Shown here piece by piece: positions 26,634 through 34,894 of a stretch of DNA of 64,000 bases. This DNA comes from Alkalihalobacterium elongatum (GTDB taxonomy: Bacteria; Bacillota; Bacilli; Bacillales; Bacillaceae_F): positions 248,001 through 312,000 of the forward strand of contig NZ_WMKZ01000002.1 of the NCBI RefSeq assembly GCF_019024285.1, given 5' to 3'. Both the position numbers and the translations under genes were made by a program. The notes under the pieces are model-generated. The model ran no database searches and was not told the DNA's origin. It saw nothing but the letters and a program-made list of their open reading frames with translations. Position 1 is the stretch's first letter, and every line of letters starts with the position of its first letter.

Positions 26634-27455
26634 CTATGATTCTTTTCTAAATAAGCCAAAAACTCCTGCAGTTTCCACAATATTTGTAAAAGCACTTGGG
26701 TCTACTTCTTGAATAACTTGCTTTAATTCATAGAGTTCATATCTCGTTATGACAATCATTAACATTTCTTTATCTTCCTGTGAATACCCACCTTTAGCAG
26801 GCAACCGTGTTATACCTCTAGTCATTCGATTATGTATAGCCTCTCTGAGTTTATCAGCATTTTTTGTAATGATAAAAGCAGTTAATTTAACATGACGTGT
26901 ATAAATAGCGTCTATCACTCTGGAACTTACATATAGGGTAACTAGAGTATAAAGAGCTCTCTCCCAATCAAATAATAACCCTGAAGTAATAACAATTAAC
27001 GCATTTAAGACAAAAAAGTAAATACCGACTGGACGGTCACTTTTACGCGATAAGATGAGTGCAATTATATCCAAACCACCTGAAGATGCTCCCCATTTTA
27101 AGGTAATCCCCGCACCAAGAGCTAATATGACCCCTCCAAATACCGCATTTAATAGAAGATCCGTAGAAATTTCAATAACAGGTATAATTTCTAGAAAAAA
27201 TGTGGTAAGAACTACGTTGATAAAACTATATAGAGTAAAGGCTTTACCTATTTTTATCCACCCTAGGATTGCAACAGGAATATTTAAAATCAATAACAGG
27301 ATCCCTGTTGATAACGGGATGACAGTTGCAATGAGCTGCGCAACCCCTGTAAATCCACTAGCGAATACATTAGCAGGAATAAGAAAGATATTTAAACCAA
27401 CTGCTAAAAGAAGTGCCCCAATTATGACTGCAATTAATTTTTTTACATTTTCCAT
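26634..27455 (-). CDS. yitT: YitT-family membrane protein (DUF161/DUF2179)
   Basis: A 273-aa membrane protein of the widespread YitT family. About five to six hydrophobic segments occupy residues 8-170 (KLIAVIIGALLLAVGLNIFL, TGILLLILNIPVAILGWIKI, GGVILALGAGITLKWGASS), with family motifs NVFASGFTGVAQL and GASSGGLDIIALIL. The C-terminal 80 residues form the cytoplasmic DUF2179 domain (DAIYTRHVKLTAFIITKN, GITRLPAKGGYSQEDKEMLM). The family has no settled function. The ATG has TAGGTG upstream. It is followed by the BsuPI lipoprotein, the same neighbour as in B. subtilis. Confidence 0.9.
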   Translation of the reverse strand: MENVKKLIAVIIGALLLAVGLNIFLIPANVFASGFTGVAQLIATVIPLSTGILLLILNIPVAILGWIKIGKAFTLYSFINVVLTTFFLEIIPVIEISTDLLLNAVFGGVILALGAGITLKWGASSGGLDIIALILSRKSDRPVGIYFFVLNALIVITSGLLFDWERALYTLVTLYVSSRVIDAIYTRHVKLTAFIITKNADKLREAIHNRMTRGITRLPAKGGYSQEDKEMLMIVITRYELYELKQVIQEVDPSAFTNIVETAGVFGLFRKES

Positions 27456-27524
27456 TTATTCACCTACTTCTGCTTGCTACTTGTAGTTTTAACTTTTACT
27501 GTATATATTAAACACTGATAAAAG

Positions 27525-27553
27525 AGAAAGCTCACTGACAATCAGCGAGCTTT
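27525..27553 (-). terminator. Terminator overlapping the end of yitV
   Basis: On the minus strand AAGCTC-G-CTGA pairs with TCAG-T-GAGCTT (27528-27538 with 27542-27552), followed by TCTCTTTTATC. It includes the last codons of yitV and lies upstream of yitT on the same strand, so the two are separate units. Confidence 0.7.
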
Positions 27554-28333
27554 TTCACCTGTTTGAATAATGTTACTTTCTAGCCAATCCACTAGGGTTA
27601 ATAGCCCTTCTCTGGAAACTTTGTGATCAGCTAATGGATCACTGACAAATTTTAGGTTACGTTCACTTTCAGCTATTGAATGTTGAACGTCTTTAACAAA
27701 ATTCCTTGTCATTGAATACGGTACTACGTCATCTCTTTCACCGTGCCAAATAAATAAAGGACGATTACGAATTTTCTCTTTTTGGTTCGTCAAATCAAAC
27801 TTAGTTAAAAAATTGATTTTTTCTTCAAGATTTTGTAACGATTTATCGCTAACCCTACTCTGATTTTTAAGGAGCGTTAAATGCGTTTTTGCTAGTTCCT
27901 CGAAGTTTGGACAACCCATTAAAGAACCCCCCGCATGGATCCAATCATAATGCGTTAACGCTCCGAATGTAACAATTCCCCCCATTGAAGTTCCAGCTAG
28001 TGCAATCTTTTCAGTTTGAATTAGCTTACGATGCTCTAAATCTTGTTTTATATCAGCAATTTCTAAAATACTTTGCACGACAATATCCCAAAATTTTAAT
28101 TCACGTTGCTCGAATGAAATGTTCTTTTCTCGTTCACCGTGATGCAATGCATCGGGAAGAACTACACGAAACCCCTTTTCAGCCAATAAATAGGCATAGT
28201 GAAGGTTATGCTCCTTTGCACTAGTATATCCATGTTCAAATAAAACAAGTGGTAAAGGATTATGAAAATTTTCTGCTTTAGCTACATGTAAAGCTGGGAC
28301 CGAACCTATTGTTTCTCGTACAATTGAGAACAT
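27542..28333 (-). CDS. yitV: Alpha/beta-hydrolase, YitV-like esterase
   Basis: A cytoplasmic serine hydrolase of 263 aa. The ATG at 28333 has GGAGG at 5 bases; the upstream start is not supported. The oxyanion region is LVLFEHGYTSAKEHN, the nucleophile serine is in ALAGTSMGGIVTFGAL, the acid is in IWHGERDDVVPYS, and the histidine is in PLADHKVSREG. The family is close to the prolyl-oligopeptidase/dienelactone hydrolase branch; the natural substrate is unknown. Its B. subtilis relative also lies near yitT and the arginine operon. Confidence 0.85.
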   Translation of the reverse strand: MFSIVRETIGSVPALHVAKAENFHNPLPLVLFEHGYTSAKEHNLHYAYLLAEKGFRVVLPDALHHGEREKNISFEQRELKFWDIVVQSILEIADIKQDLEHRKLIQTEKIALAGTSMGGIVTFGALTHYDWIHAGGSLMGCPNFEELAKTHLTLLKNQSRVSDKSLQNLEEKINFLTKFDLTNQKEKIRNRPLFIWHGERDDVVPYSMTRNFVKDVQHSIAESERNLKFVSDPLADHKVSREGLLTLVDWLESNIIQTGEKAR

Positions 28334-28416
28334 AACAACCTCCAAAAAATGTTAAATTATACATATCATTTGTTTTATTTATTTTATCGCATCTCAATAA
28401 AAAGGAAAAACAAAAA

Positions 28417-28436
28417 GAGCTGAAATTATCAGCTCC
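28417..28436 (-). terminator. Terminator of the 92-aa membrane-linked protein gene
   Basis: A 7-bp stem (28417-28423 with 28429-28435), a 5-base loop and a TTTTTG run on the minus strand, directly after the stop codon. Confidence 0.75.
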
Positions 28437-28714
28437 TAATTATAGTAAGATATTTTTTTATCGCTATTTGTTTCGTCCACTTCTTCATTATAACGCTGAA
28501 CTGCGTATAACGCTCCCTCACTTACCATCGTATTATCATTAATATCGTAAGGGTCTGGATGTCCCGCATTTTTATCAATTTCAATTGCGTTTGAACGTTG
28601 GTTTTTCCTAAACTTATTCTTTACCTTGTCACGTTTACTTTTATCTTTTAGTGTAAATACGACAGTTCCTATTGCTCCTGCTGCTACTGCAGTTGCCATT
28701 ATCTTTCCAATCAT
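28436..28714 (-). CDS. Small membrane-anchored protein, unknown
   Basis: A 92-aa protein with one N-terminal hydrophobic segment (residues 2-22, IGKIMATAVAAGAIGTVVFT) followed by a basic stretch (KDKSKRDKVKNKFRKNQRS) and an acidic, polar tail. This fits a single-pass or signal-anchor protein with a cytoplasmic tail, similar in shape to YtxH-like proteins, but I do not recognise the family with certainty. The ATG has GGAGGG at 6 bases. It is divergent from the small basic protein gene at 28841. Confidence 0.75.
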   Translation of the reverse strand: MIGKIMATAVAAGAIGTVVFTLKDKSKRDKVKNKFRKNQRSNAIEIDKNAGHPDPYDINDNTMVSEGALYAVQRYNEEVDETNSDKKISYYN

Positions 28715-28840
28715 TTATAACCCTCCTCATTTATTGTTATCAAACTAATACCCGTATTAAAAATCGTTAAACGTATCGGATGAATTAATAGTGCATGGAT
28801 ACAATAAAGAAGAACAACGATTATGAGGGAGGGAACTTAA

Positions 28841-28972
28841 ATGTCGGTAACAAAGGACGATGACAAGAAGAAAAAAGATAACAATGCTAAACGTCAACAA
28901 AAGAACATTCTCCGTGAGAAAAATGCGGAACATGGTAAAAGACAATACTCTAAAAAGACAGACCACCTATAA
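28841..28972 (+). CDS. Small basic protein, DUF3941-like
   Basis: A 43-aa protein, MSVTKDDDKKKKDNNAKRQQ at the start and ending HGKRQYSKKTDHL. GAGGGAGGG lies 6 bases before the ATG. It is very rich in Lys, Asp, Asn and Gln with no hydrophobic segment. The NNAKRQQKN...YSKKTDHL pattern resembles the short DUF3941 family of Bacillus, recalled rather than searched. A perfect palindromic terminator follows. Function unknown; such proteins are restricted to spore formers. Confidence 0.75.
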   Translation: MSVTKDDDKKKKDNNAKRQQKNILREKNAEHGKRQYSKKTDHL

Positions 28973-28995
28973 TACGCTAACGATATCAACCAATA

Positions 28996-29025
28996 AAAAA
29001 AGGATGACAGCTGTCATCCTTTTTA
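28996..29025. terminator. Bidirectional terminator
   Basis: A perfect palindrome with centre at 29010/29011 (10 bp on each side, extended by A/T runs) has Ts on both strands. It serves the small gene from the left and the rhodanese gene from the right. Confidence 0.85.
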
Positions 29026-29391
29026 TTTATATAGTTCTTTCACTTCAGAAATAACACGTTCTAGCCCCGTCGATATTTCTCCTTGCCACCCAAGCATACC
29101 ACCTGCATAATTTGCTACTTTTTCAAATCCATGATCTTTAAAGAAAAGTGCAACATTTTGGCTCCTATTACCACTGCGACAAACAAAAATATATTCTTTA
29201 TCTTTTTCAAACTCACTAATTAAGGCTGGTAAATTGTGCATTGGTATTAGAGGGATATTTGTAATATGCCCCTCAACATATTCTTCAGGTTCACGAACGT
29301 CAATAATAATCGGTTCTGGTTTTCCTTCATTAATAATTTCTTGCAATTCATTAAATGGGATTTGCTTAATACCATCTAGTTCATATGACAC
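29023..29391 (-). CDS. Rhodanese-like sulfurtransferase
   Basis: A single-domain rhodanese of 122 aa. The GTG at 29391 has GATGAGGTG at 6-7 bases; the longer frame has no site and no homology. After the entry motif IIIDVREPEEYVEGHI the active-site loop is FVCRSGNRSQNVA, with the persulfide cysteine in CRSGNRS. Such proteins carry sulfane sulfur to thiolation or iron-sulfur reactions in the cytoplasm. It lies 70 bases after the AI-2E-type membrane protein on the same strand and may be cotranscribed. Confidence 0.9.
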   Translation of the reverse strand: MSYELDGIKQIPFNELQEIINEGKPEPIIIDVREPEEYVEGHITNIPLIPMHNLPALISEFEKDKEYIFVCRSGNRSQNVALFFKDHGFEKVANYAGGMLGWQGEISTGLERVISEVKELYK

Positions 29392-29461
29392 GTAAATCAC
29401 CTCATCTATAGAATTAAATTTGGACTGGTTTCGGCTTTGAGTAAAACTACTTAGTTTACCC

Positions 29462-30547
29462 TTAGTCAATTGGATACTTCTTGAGTTTCCATAATCGATA
29501 GGTATGACTGACAATTACTTTTCCAACTGCATATGTTGGTACTGCTAAAATTAACCCTAACAAGCCAGCAAAACGACCAGCCACCAAGAGAAGTAAAATA
29601 ATTGTTAAAGGGTGAACCGCTAGTTTTCTTCCCATGACCTGTGGTGAAATTAAATTACTTTCAACTTGTTGAACGATAATAATGACCACAACGACGAGAA
29701 ACACCATTAAAGGAGAATGGAACATAGCTACAATTACACTTGGAATGGTTCCAATCCAAGGACCTACAAAAGGAATAACATTTGTAAACATGGCAACTAA
29801 TGCTAATACAAGCGGGTAATCGATACCGATAATCAGAAATCCAATATAACATAACACGCCAACACAAAAACTGACGATGATCTGACCTTGTATATAAGAA
29901 CTCAAAGCAGTGTCCATATCACCTAAAATATGTCGGCCTTCCTGTTGCTGTTTTGCTGGTAATAAGCGTAGTACTTGTCTTGGCGCTTTTTCCCCTTCTT
30001 TTAACATGTAGAAGAGTACAAACGGAATGATAATCATAATTATAAGAATGTTTGTAATAAAGCCGATAAATGCAGCAACATTCGTTCCAACCGCTGAAAC
30101 AATTTCGTTTAAATATTCAACAAACCTAGACGTTAATTCTTCTATTGTATAATTTTCATTTTGTTGAAACCTTGCGACCCATTCATTTTCCTGTAACTTA
30201 ATAAGTAGATCCCGCATTTCATTTATAAAAAACGGCATGTTTCGAACTAAACTGTTAAACTGACGCTGTAATTCTGGTCCAATTAATAGCACAAGTAATG
30301 TCACGATAGAAATTGCACTTAAATATAAAATTAAGATAGATATTCCCCTTGGTATCCATCTAGACAATAGATTAACAAAAGGACGTGACAAGTAATATAA
30401 AACCCCTGCAATAATAATTGGTGCAAATAAGGTTTGAACGAGGACAACAATTGGTCTAAAAATAAATTGCACTTTTGACCCTAAAAATATTATTAAAAAA
30501 ATAAGTATAACTCCATAACAAAAGTAGAAAAATTTGCCACGAGGCAT
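29462..30547 (-). CDS. AI-2E-family (PerM) membrane transporter
   Basis: A 361-aa membrane protein. The ATG at 30547 has GGGGTGAGAAA before it; the open frame runs 45 codons further without a site. About seven to eight hydrophobic segments: residues 8-25, 30-50, 65-90, then a soluble stretch (RNMPFFINEMRDLLIKLQEN), and a C-terminal cluster from about 165 on. Family motifs include YLSRPFVNLLSRWIPRG, GQIIVSFCVGVLCYIGF and IGTIPSVIVA, plus SPQVMGRKLAVHPLTIILLL. Members are linked to autoinducer-2 export, sodium/proton exchange or general permease functions; Bacillus copies such as YueF/YrrI have no proven substrate. Confidence 0.88.
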   Translation of the reverse strand: MPRGKFFYFCYGVILIFLIIFLGSKVQFIFRPIVVLVQTLFAPIIIAGVLYYLSRPFVNLLSRWIPRGISILILYLSAISIVTLLVLLIGPELQRQFNSLVRNMPFFINEMRDLLIKLQENEWVARFQQNENYTIEELTSRFVEYLNEIVSAVGTNVAAFIGFITNILIIMIIIPFVLFYMLKEGEKAPRQVLRLLPAKQQQEGRHILGDMDTALSSYIQGQIIVSFCVGVLCYIGFLIIGIDYPLVLALVAMFTNVIPFVGPWIGTIPSVIVAMFHSPLMVFLVVVVIIIVQQVESNLISPQVMGRKLAVHPLTIILLLLVAGRFAGLLGLILAVPTYAVGKVIVSHTYRLWKLKKYPID

Positions 30548-30830
30548 TTTCTCACCCCATATGTAAAATTGTGTTAACGTATCCATTATATCATTACTAG
30601 CTAACGGGAATTCAACTAGAATGAATTTTTCTTCAATTAATAAATTTTTAAAACTTACGTAATGTCCAGTTCCTGTCTCCACCTTTCCGTTCGTTAAAAA
30701 GGGATTGAAATTTGTTCACTATACTGTAAAATAGAAAAAAATTGGTTTTCAATTACTATTACCAATAAAAGAAGTCGGTTTAATAAAATTAGAATAACAA
30801 AACCAACTTCTACGAACTAGGGGGATCTAT

Positions 30831-31469
30831 ATGAAAAACTCACTACAGCTTTTATTAGTATCAATCCTTATTGCACTTATTCTAGTAGCTTGTGGACAAG
30901 GAGAGGGCCCAATCGATCCTGAAGAAAGTGGAAGTGGAATTGACTCTGATCACAATGAAGAGTTGATTGAAGAAAATGATGAACAGGTTAAAGAGGAAAC
31001 TGAACCAGTTATTGAAGATGAGACCAATGAAGAGACAGCTATTGAAGATAACATTCATGTAGTTGAATTATACTTTGCTGATTCACAAGTGATGAATTTG
31101 TATAAAGTAGAAACAACTATTGAGGCTGAAGTAGATGAACTATTCCTTAAAACCATGGAACTTACAATTGCTGGCCCTGCACATGAGGAATTATTTTCTT
31201 TAATTCCTTCAGATGTTAAAGTTCAGTACGTTAAAGAAGAAGACGGAATTGCTCATGTATCTTTCTCGGAAGAATTACTTAACGTAACTGTTGGATCAGG
31301 TGGAGAAGGAATGCTTGTACAACAAATCGCGTTAGTTATGAAACAATTTGGCTTTGATAGAACTCAAATACTAATTGATGGTGAAAAACATAATACATTA
31401 GCAGGTCATGTTGACACCAGTGAACCTATTGAAGCAATGGACCCTAGCACAATTGAAAAACTCAACTGA
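30831..31469 (+). CDS. GerMN-domain lipoprotein
   Basis: A 212-aa exported lipoprotein: signal MKNSLQLLLVSILIALILVA with the lipid cysteine C21, then a 50-residue acidic linker (very rich in Glu), then a GerMN domain at about residues 78-195 (VVELYFADSQVMNL, LIPSDVKVQYVKEEDGIAHV, VQQIALVMKQFGFDRTQIL). In B. subtilis GerM the domain occurs twice and acts in spore envelope/germination; single-domain lipoproteins of this sort are common in Bacillaceae and may act in sporulation or cell-wall sensing. AGGGGG precedes the ATG and a terminator follows. It is a single-gene unit. Confidence 0.88.
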   Translation: MKNSLQLLLVSILIALILVACGQGEGPIDPEESGSGIDSDHNEELIEENDEQVKEETEPVIEDETNEETAIEDNIHVVELYFADSQVMNLYKVETTIEAEVDELFLKTMELTIAGPAHEELFSLIPSDVKVQYVKEEDGIAHVSFSEELLNVTVGSGGEGMLVQQIALVMKQFGFDRTQILIDGEKHNTLAGHVDTSEPIEAMDPSTIEKLN

Positions 31470-31490
31470 ATTCTATTTTAATACGTCGAT

Positions 31491-31518
31491 ACGGTAGTAT
31501 AATTACTACCGTTTTTTT
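31491..31518 (+). terminator. Terminator of the GerMN lipoprotein gene
   Basis: A 9-bp stem (31491-31499 with 31504-31512), a 4-base loop and a run of seven Ts. Confidence 0.9.
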
Positions 31519-31659
31519 ATTTGGCTCTTCACAAGATAATGTTGAAAGTTTTAGAAAATCCCCTTAATTTAGTAACTAATATGAAATTTGACAGATTCAC
31601 CTACATATAGATATATTATAAATGGTTTGCAAAATATTATATAAGGGGGCTTTTATATC

Positions 31660-32667
31660 ATGCAAATGAAAAAAATGCTATTTCTATTTGTAACTCTGTT
31701 AGCCATGTTAGTTTTTGCTGCATGTGGAACTGATCAAGGCGGAGAAGGTGCAGCTGAAGACGCACCTGAAGTTGCAGAGGATTTTAGAACGGATTTACAA
31801 CTAGGAACAGGGAGTACAGGTGGTACATACTACCCACTCGGTACTGAAATCGCAACAGTCCTAAATGCTAATGTTGATGTTGAAGGATTTAATGTAAGTG
31901 CCATTGAAACTGGAGCAAGTAATGATAACTTAGCTCGAATTGCTAGAGGCGAAATTCAACTTGGGATGACTGTACACCTTCCTGCACTTGATGCATTAAA
32001 TGGTAAAGGTGAATTTGAAGGCATGAATGTTGAGAACTTCGGTTTTATGGGACACATTTATCCTGAAGTAATGCAAATTATTACTGTTGAAGGAACTGGA
32101 ATTAATTCCATAGCTGACTTAGAAGGAAAACGTGTTGCAATTGGACCTCCTGGTAGTGGTACACAAGCTGCAGCAAAAGCTATCTTAGCTGCTTACGGTA
32201 TCGAAGATGGTGATTATGACTCTTTTGAAGAAGGTTTCGGTGATGCAAGAGATCGTTTACAAAACGGACAAATTGATGCATCGTTCGGTCTTCTTGGTCT
32301 ACCAGCAGGTAGTGTAACAGAGTTAGCGTTACAACGTGATGTTAAAATCCTACCAATTGATGCTGAGCAATTAGGTCAAATTGAAGAAACTAGTGGTTAT
32401 ATGGCTTATGAAATTCCAGCTGATGCATACGAATTCTTAACAGAGCCAGTGCAAACTGTTACAGCGTATGCTGTATTAGTAGGGTCAACTTCACAAATTA
32501 GTGAAGAGCTAGGTTATGAAATTACAAAAGCATTATTTGAAAATGCAGAGAACATCACTCACGAACAAGGAAGACATTTAACTAAAGATAACGCATTATC
32601 TGGAGCTGAAGGATTACCACTTCACCCTGGTACTGAGCGTTACTTTGAAGAAGCAGGATTAAACTAA
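31660..32667 (+). CDS. TAXI-family TRAP transporter solute-binding lipoprotein
   Basis: The extracellular binding subunit of a TAXI-type TRAP transporter, 335 aa. A lipoprotein signal ends at LVFAAC (lipid cysteine C22). The mature part begins DLQLGTGSTGGTYYPLGTEI, the TAXI hallmark, with NLARIARGEIQLGMT, LEGKRVAIGPPGSGTQAAA and C-terminal LPLHPGTERYFEEAG. TAXI proteins studied so far bind glutamate, 2-oxoglutarate or other dicarboxylates. AAGGGGG lies 10 bases before the ATG. The fused permease gene follows after 222 bases that hold two hairpins, which should give more binding protein than permease. Confidence 0.93.
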   Translation: MQMKKMLFLFVTLLAMLVFAACGTDQGGEGAAEDAPEVAEDFRTDLQLGTGSTGGTYYPLGTEIATVLNANVDVEGFNVSAIETGASNDNLARIARGEIQLGMTVHLPALDALNGKGEFEGMNVENFGFMGHIYPEVMQIITVEGTGINSIADLEGKRVAIGPPGSGTQAAAKAILAAYGIEDGDYDSFEEGFGDARDRLQNGQIDASFGLLGLPAGSVTELALQRDVKILPIDAEQLGQIEETSGYMAYEIPADAYEFLTEPVQTVTAYAVLVGSTSQISEELGYEITKALFENAENITHEQGRHLTKDNALSGAEGLPLHPGTERYFEEAGLN

Positions 32668-32684
32668 TACGTACATGCTAAGTA

Positions 32685-32718
32685 GAGGATGACACACAAA
32701 AAGAATGGTGTCATCCTC
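32685..32718 (+). terminator. Attenuating hairpin after the TAXI binding protein
   Basis: An 11-bp perfect stem (32685-32695 with 32708-32718) and a 12-base loop, followed by CTTCTTGG. The T run is weak, so partial termination that sets the subunit ratio is likely. Confidence 0.7.
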
Positions 32719-32815
32719 CTTCTTGGCTTTAATTAAATTTAAACTAATACTTAATGAATTAGAGGGAAACTACTAAGGAAAGCTTCATTTCTTTTCTTTT
32801 TAAACATAAAATATG

Positions 32816-32867
32816 AAATTCTCGACGAAAAGGCAGGAACTTAATCCTACCCTTCCGTCGAGAAATT
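32816..32867 (+). other. Second leader hairpin before the TRAP permease
   Basis: TTCTCGACG pairs with CGTCGAGAA (about 9 bp) around 32819-32828 and 32855-32864, and inside it GGcAGGA can pair with TCCTaCC, giving a two-tier hairpin just 10 bases upstream of the ribosome binding site AAGGTGGTG. It could stabilise the permease message or control its translation. Confidence 0.55.
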
Positions 32868-32889
32868 TATTTATAAGGTGGTGACTTCT

Positions 32890-34830
32890 TTGGCAGAAAA
32901 AAACAATAAGGAGCTAGAGAAAGAACTTTTAGCCAAGTATGATAAAGAGCAAGCATACAGACAGGCACTTGGTAAGTGGGGATGGATCGTAGGCGTCATT
33001 GCTATTTCAATGACATTCTTCCATTTATACACTGCATTTGTTGGACCTTACCGTTCTATGATTCAGGGTGCTATTCATGTTGGTGCTGGTCTTGCACTAA
33101 TCTTTCTTCTTTATCCAGTTAAACGTACATTAATTCAACGGCCAGGAGTTGCATGGTACGACATTATCTTGGCAGGACTTGCATTGTACGTAAACTTTTA
33201 TCTCGTTTGGAACTATGAACGCTTAACGAACCGCGCTATAATCTTTGGTTTTGAAACAATAGACATTGTCGTAGCTACACTTGGAATTGTATTAGTCCTT
33301 GAAGCGACAAGACGTGCTGTTGGACTACCAATTGTAGTAATCGCATCGGCAGCCCTTGCATACGGTGTTTGGGGGCAGGGAATTCCCTACTTTGGTCATG
33401 CTGGCTTTGACTGGTCTGTTTTATCTGTAAGAATGTATTTTAGCTCTAGTGCTATATTCGGTACACCAATTCAAATTTCATCTACTTACATTTTCTTATT
33501 CCTATTTTTCGGTGTTATGCTTGTCCATACAGGAATTGGAAAATTCTTTAATGATTTAGCTTTTAGAGCAACTGGTAAATATACTGGTGGTACAGGAAAA
33601 GCTGCGGTTACAGCAAGTGCATTACAAGGAATGGTTACAGGAAGTAGTGTTGCTAATACTGTAGCATCTGGATCCTTTACCATTCCTATGATGAAGCGAG
33701 CTGGATTTAGGCCAGAGTTTGCAGCAGCGTCAGAAGCAAGTGCTTCAACTGGTGGACAAATTATGCCACCGATAATGGGAGCAGCAGCTTTTATTATGGC
33801 AGAATACACTGGCACACCTTATAGTCAAATTATTATTATTGCAATCATTCCAGCAATTCTATATTTCTCTGGTGTTATGATGGGCGTTCACTTTGAAGCA
33901 AAAAAACATAATATCCTTGGTTTACCAAAAGAACAACTTCCTTCTATTGCTGGACTACTAAAAAAACTTGATTTGATTTTGCCGCTCGTCGCCATTATCG
34001 GGATCTTACTCGCAGGATATACACCAACATTTGCTGGACTCGCTGGTATCGCAACTGCTTTTATTGTCAGCTTCTTCCGCAAAGAAACACGACTTGGTTT
34101 TTGGAAAATCTTATATGTATTAGAACAAGGTGCACGTGTTGCACTACCAGTTATTGCGGCGTGTGCGAGTGCTGGTATTGTGGTAGGTATTGTTACTATG
34201 ACAGGCCTTGGTGGAAAAATTGCTGGAGGAATTTTAGATCTAGCAAGTGGATCATTTTTCTTACTATTATTCTTTACGATGATCGCTTGTATCCTACTCG
34301 GTATGGGGCTACCAACAACAGCTAACTACGTTGTAACGGCATCAATGGCTGCACCTGCTCTTATCATGTTTGGAGTACCAGATATTGCAGCTCACATGTT
34401 TGTCTTTTACTTTGGAATTGTCGCAGATATTACTCCACCAGTATGTTTAGCCGCATACGCTGGAGCGGGGATCGCAAGGGCCAATCCGATGAAGTCCGGG
34501 GTAACAGCCTTAAAGCTAGCGATTGCTGCATTTATAATACCTTATGCCTTTGTTTATAATCCAGTCCTTGTCCTACAAGATGCTACAATTACGACGTTAT
34601 TGCCGCCATTAATTACTGCTTTTATTGGGATGATGGCAATTAGTGCAGGTATGATGAATTACTATGTAACTAATCCAAAGCTGTATGAAAGAATTGCATT
34701 ATTCGTTTCAGGAATTATGTTAATCTACCCTGGAAATTTATTAGTTTCGCTTTCTGGTGTAGCGATTCTTGTTGCGATTACTATCGTTCAATCTCTTCGT
34801 AAAAAAGCAGTTGTAACAAATACTCAATAA
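32890..34830 (+). CDS. TRAP transporter permease, 4TM/12TM fusion
   Basis: The fused small and large membrane subunits of a TAXI-type TRAP transporter, 646 aa. The TTG at 32890 has AAGGTGGTG at 6 bases; the GTG codons at 32878 and 32881 are part of that site. Hydrophobic segments run through nearly the whole chain: four in the DctQ-like part (to about residue 190), the rest in the DctM part, with signature stretches GMVTGSSVANTVASGSFTIP, EASASTGGQIMPPIMGAAAF and LGMGLPTTANYVVTASMAAP. It uses sodium or proton gradients to drive uptake of the ligand bound by the TAXI protein. A terminator follows. Confidence 0.93.
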   Translation: MAEKNNKELEKELLAKYDKEQAYRQALGKWGWIVGVIAISMTFFHLYTAFVGPYRSMIQGAIHVGAGLALIFLLYPVKRTLIQRPGVAWYDIILAGLALYVNFYLVWNYERLTNRAIIFGFETIDIVVATLGIVLVLEATRRAVGLPIVVIASAALAYGVWGQGIPYFGHAGFDWSVLSVRMYFSSSAIFGTPIQISSTYIFLFLFFGVMLVHTGIGKFFNDLAFRATGKYTGGTGKAAVTASALQGMVTGSSVANTVASGSFTIPMMKRAGFRPEFAAASEASASTGGQIMPPIMGAAAFIMAEYTGTPYSQIIIIAIIPAILYFSGVMMGVHFEAKKHNILGLPKEQLPSIAGLLKKLDLILPLVAIIGILLAGYTPTFAGLAGIATAFIVSFFRKETRLGFWKILYVLEQGARVALPVIAACASAGIVVGIVTMTGLGGKIAGGILDLASGSFFLLLFFTMIACILLGMGLPTTANYVVTASMAAPALIMFGVPDIAAHMFVFYFGIVADITPPVCLAAYAGAGIARANPMKSGVTALKLAIAAFIIPYAFVYNPVLVLQDATITTLLPPLITAFIGMMAISAGMMNYYVTNPKLYERIALFVSGIMLIYPGNLLVSLSGVAILVAITIVQSLRKKAVVTNTQ

Positions 34831-34863
34831 AACACTCATTGCTTTAATCATGAGAATGAGAAA

Positions 34864-34890
34864 AAAGAGGCTGTATATTATAGCCTCTTT
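34864..34890. terminator. Bidirectional terminator between TRAP permease and rpiR-type gene
   Basis: A 9-bp stem AAAGAGGCT/AGCCTCTTT (34864-34872 with 34882-34890) with A/T runs on both flanks; it lies between convergent genes. Confidence 0.85.
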
Positions 34891-34894
34891 CTCA

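Noticed and set aside
29392-29514. N-terminal extension of the rhodanese frame
   Set aside because: It overlaps the end of the AI-2E-type gene in another frame and has no ribosome binding site; the GTG at 29391 has a good one.
30548-30682. N-terminal extension of the AI-2E-type membrane protein
   Set aside because: No site near the upstream start; the ATG at 30547 has GGGGTGAGAAA directly before it and opens with a proper membrane segment.
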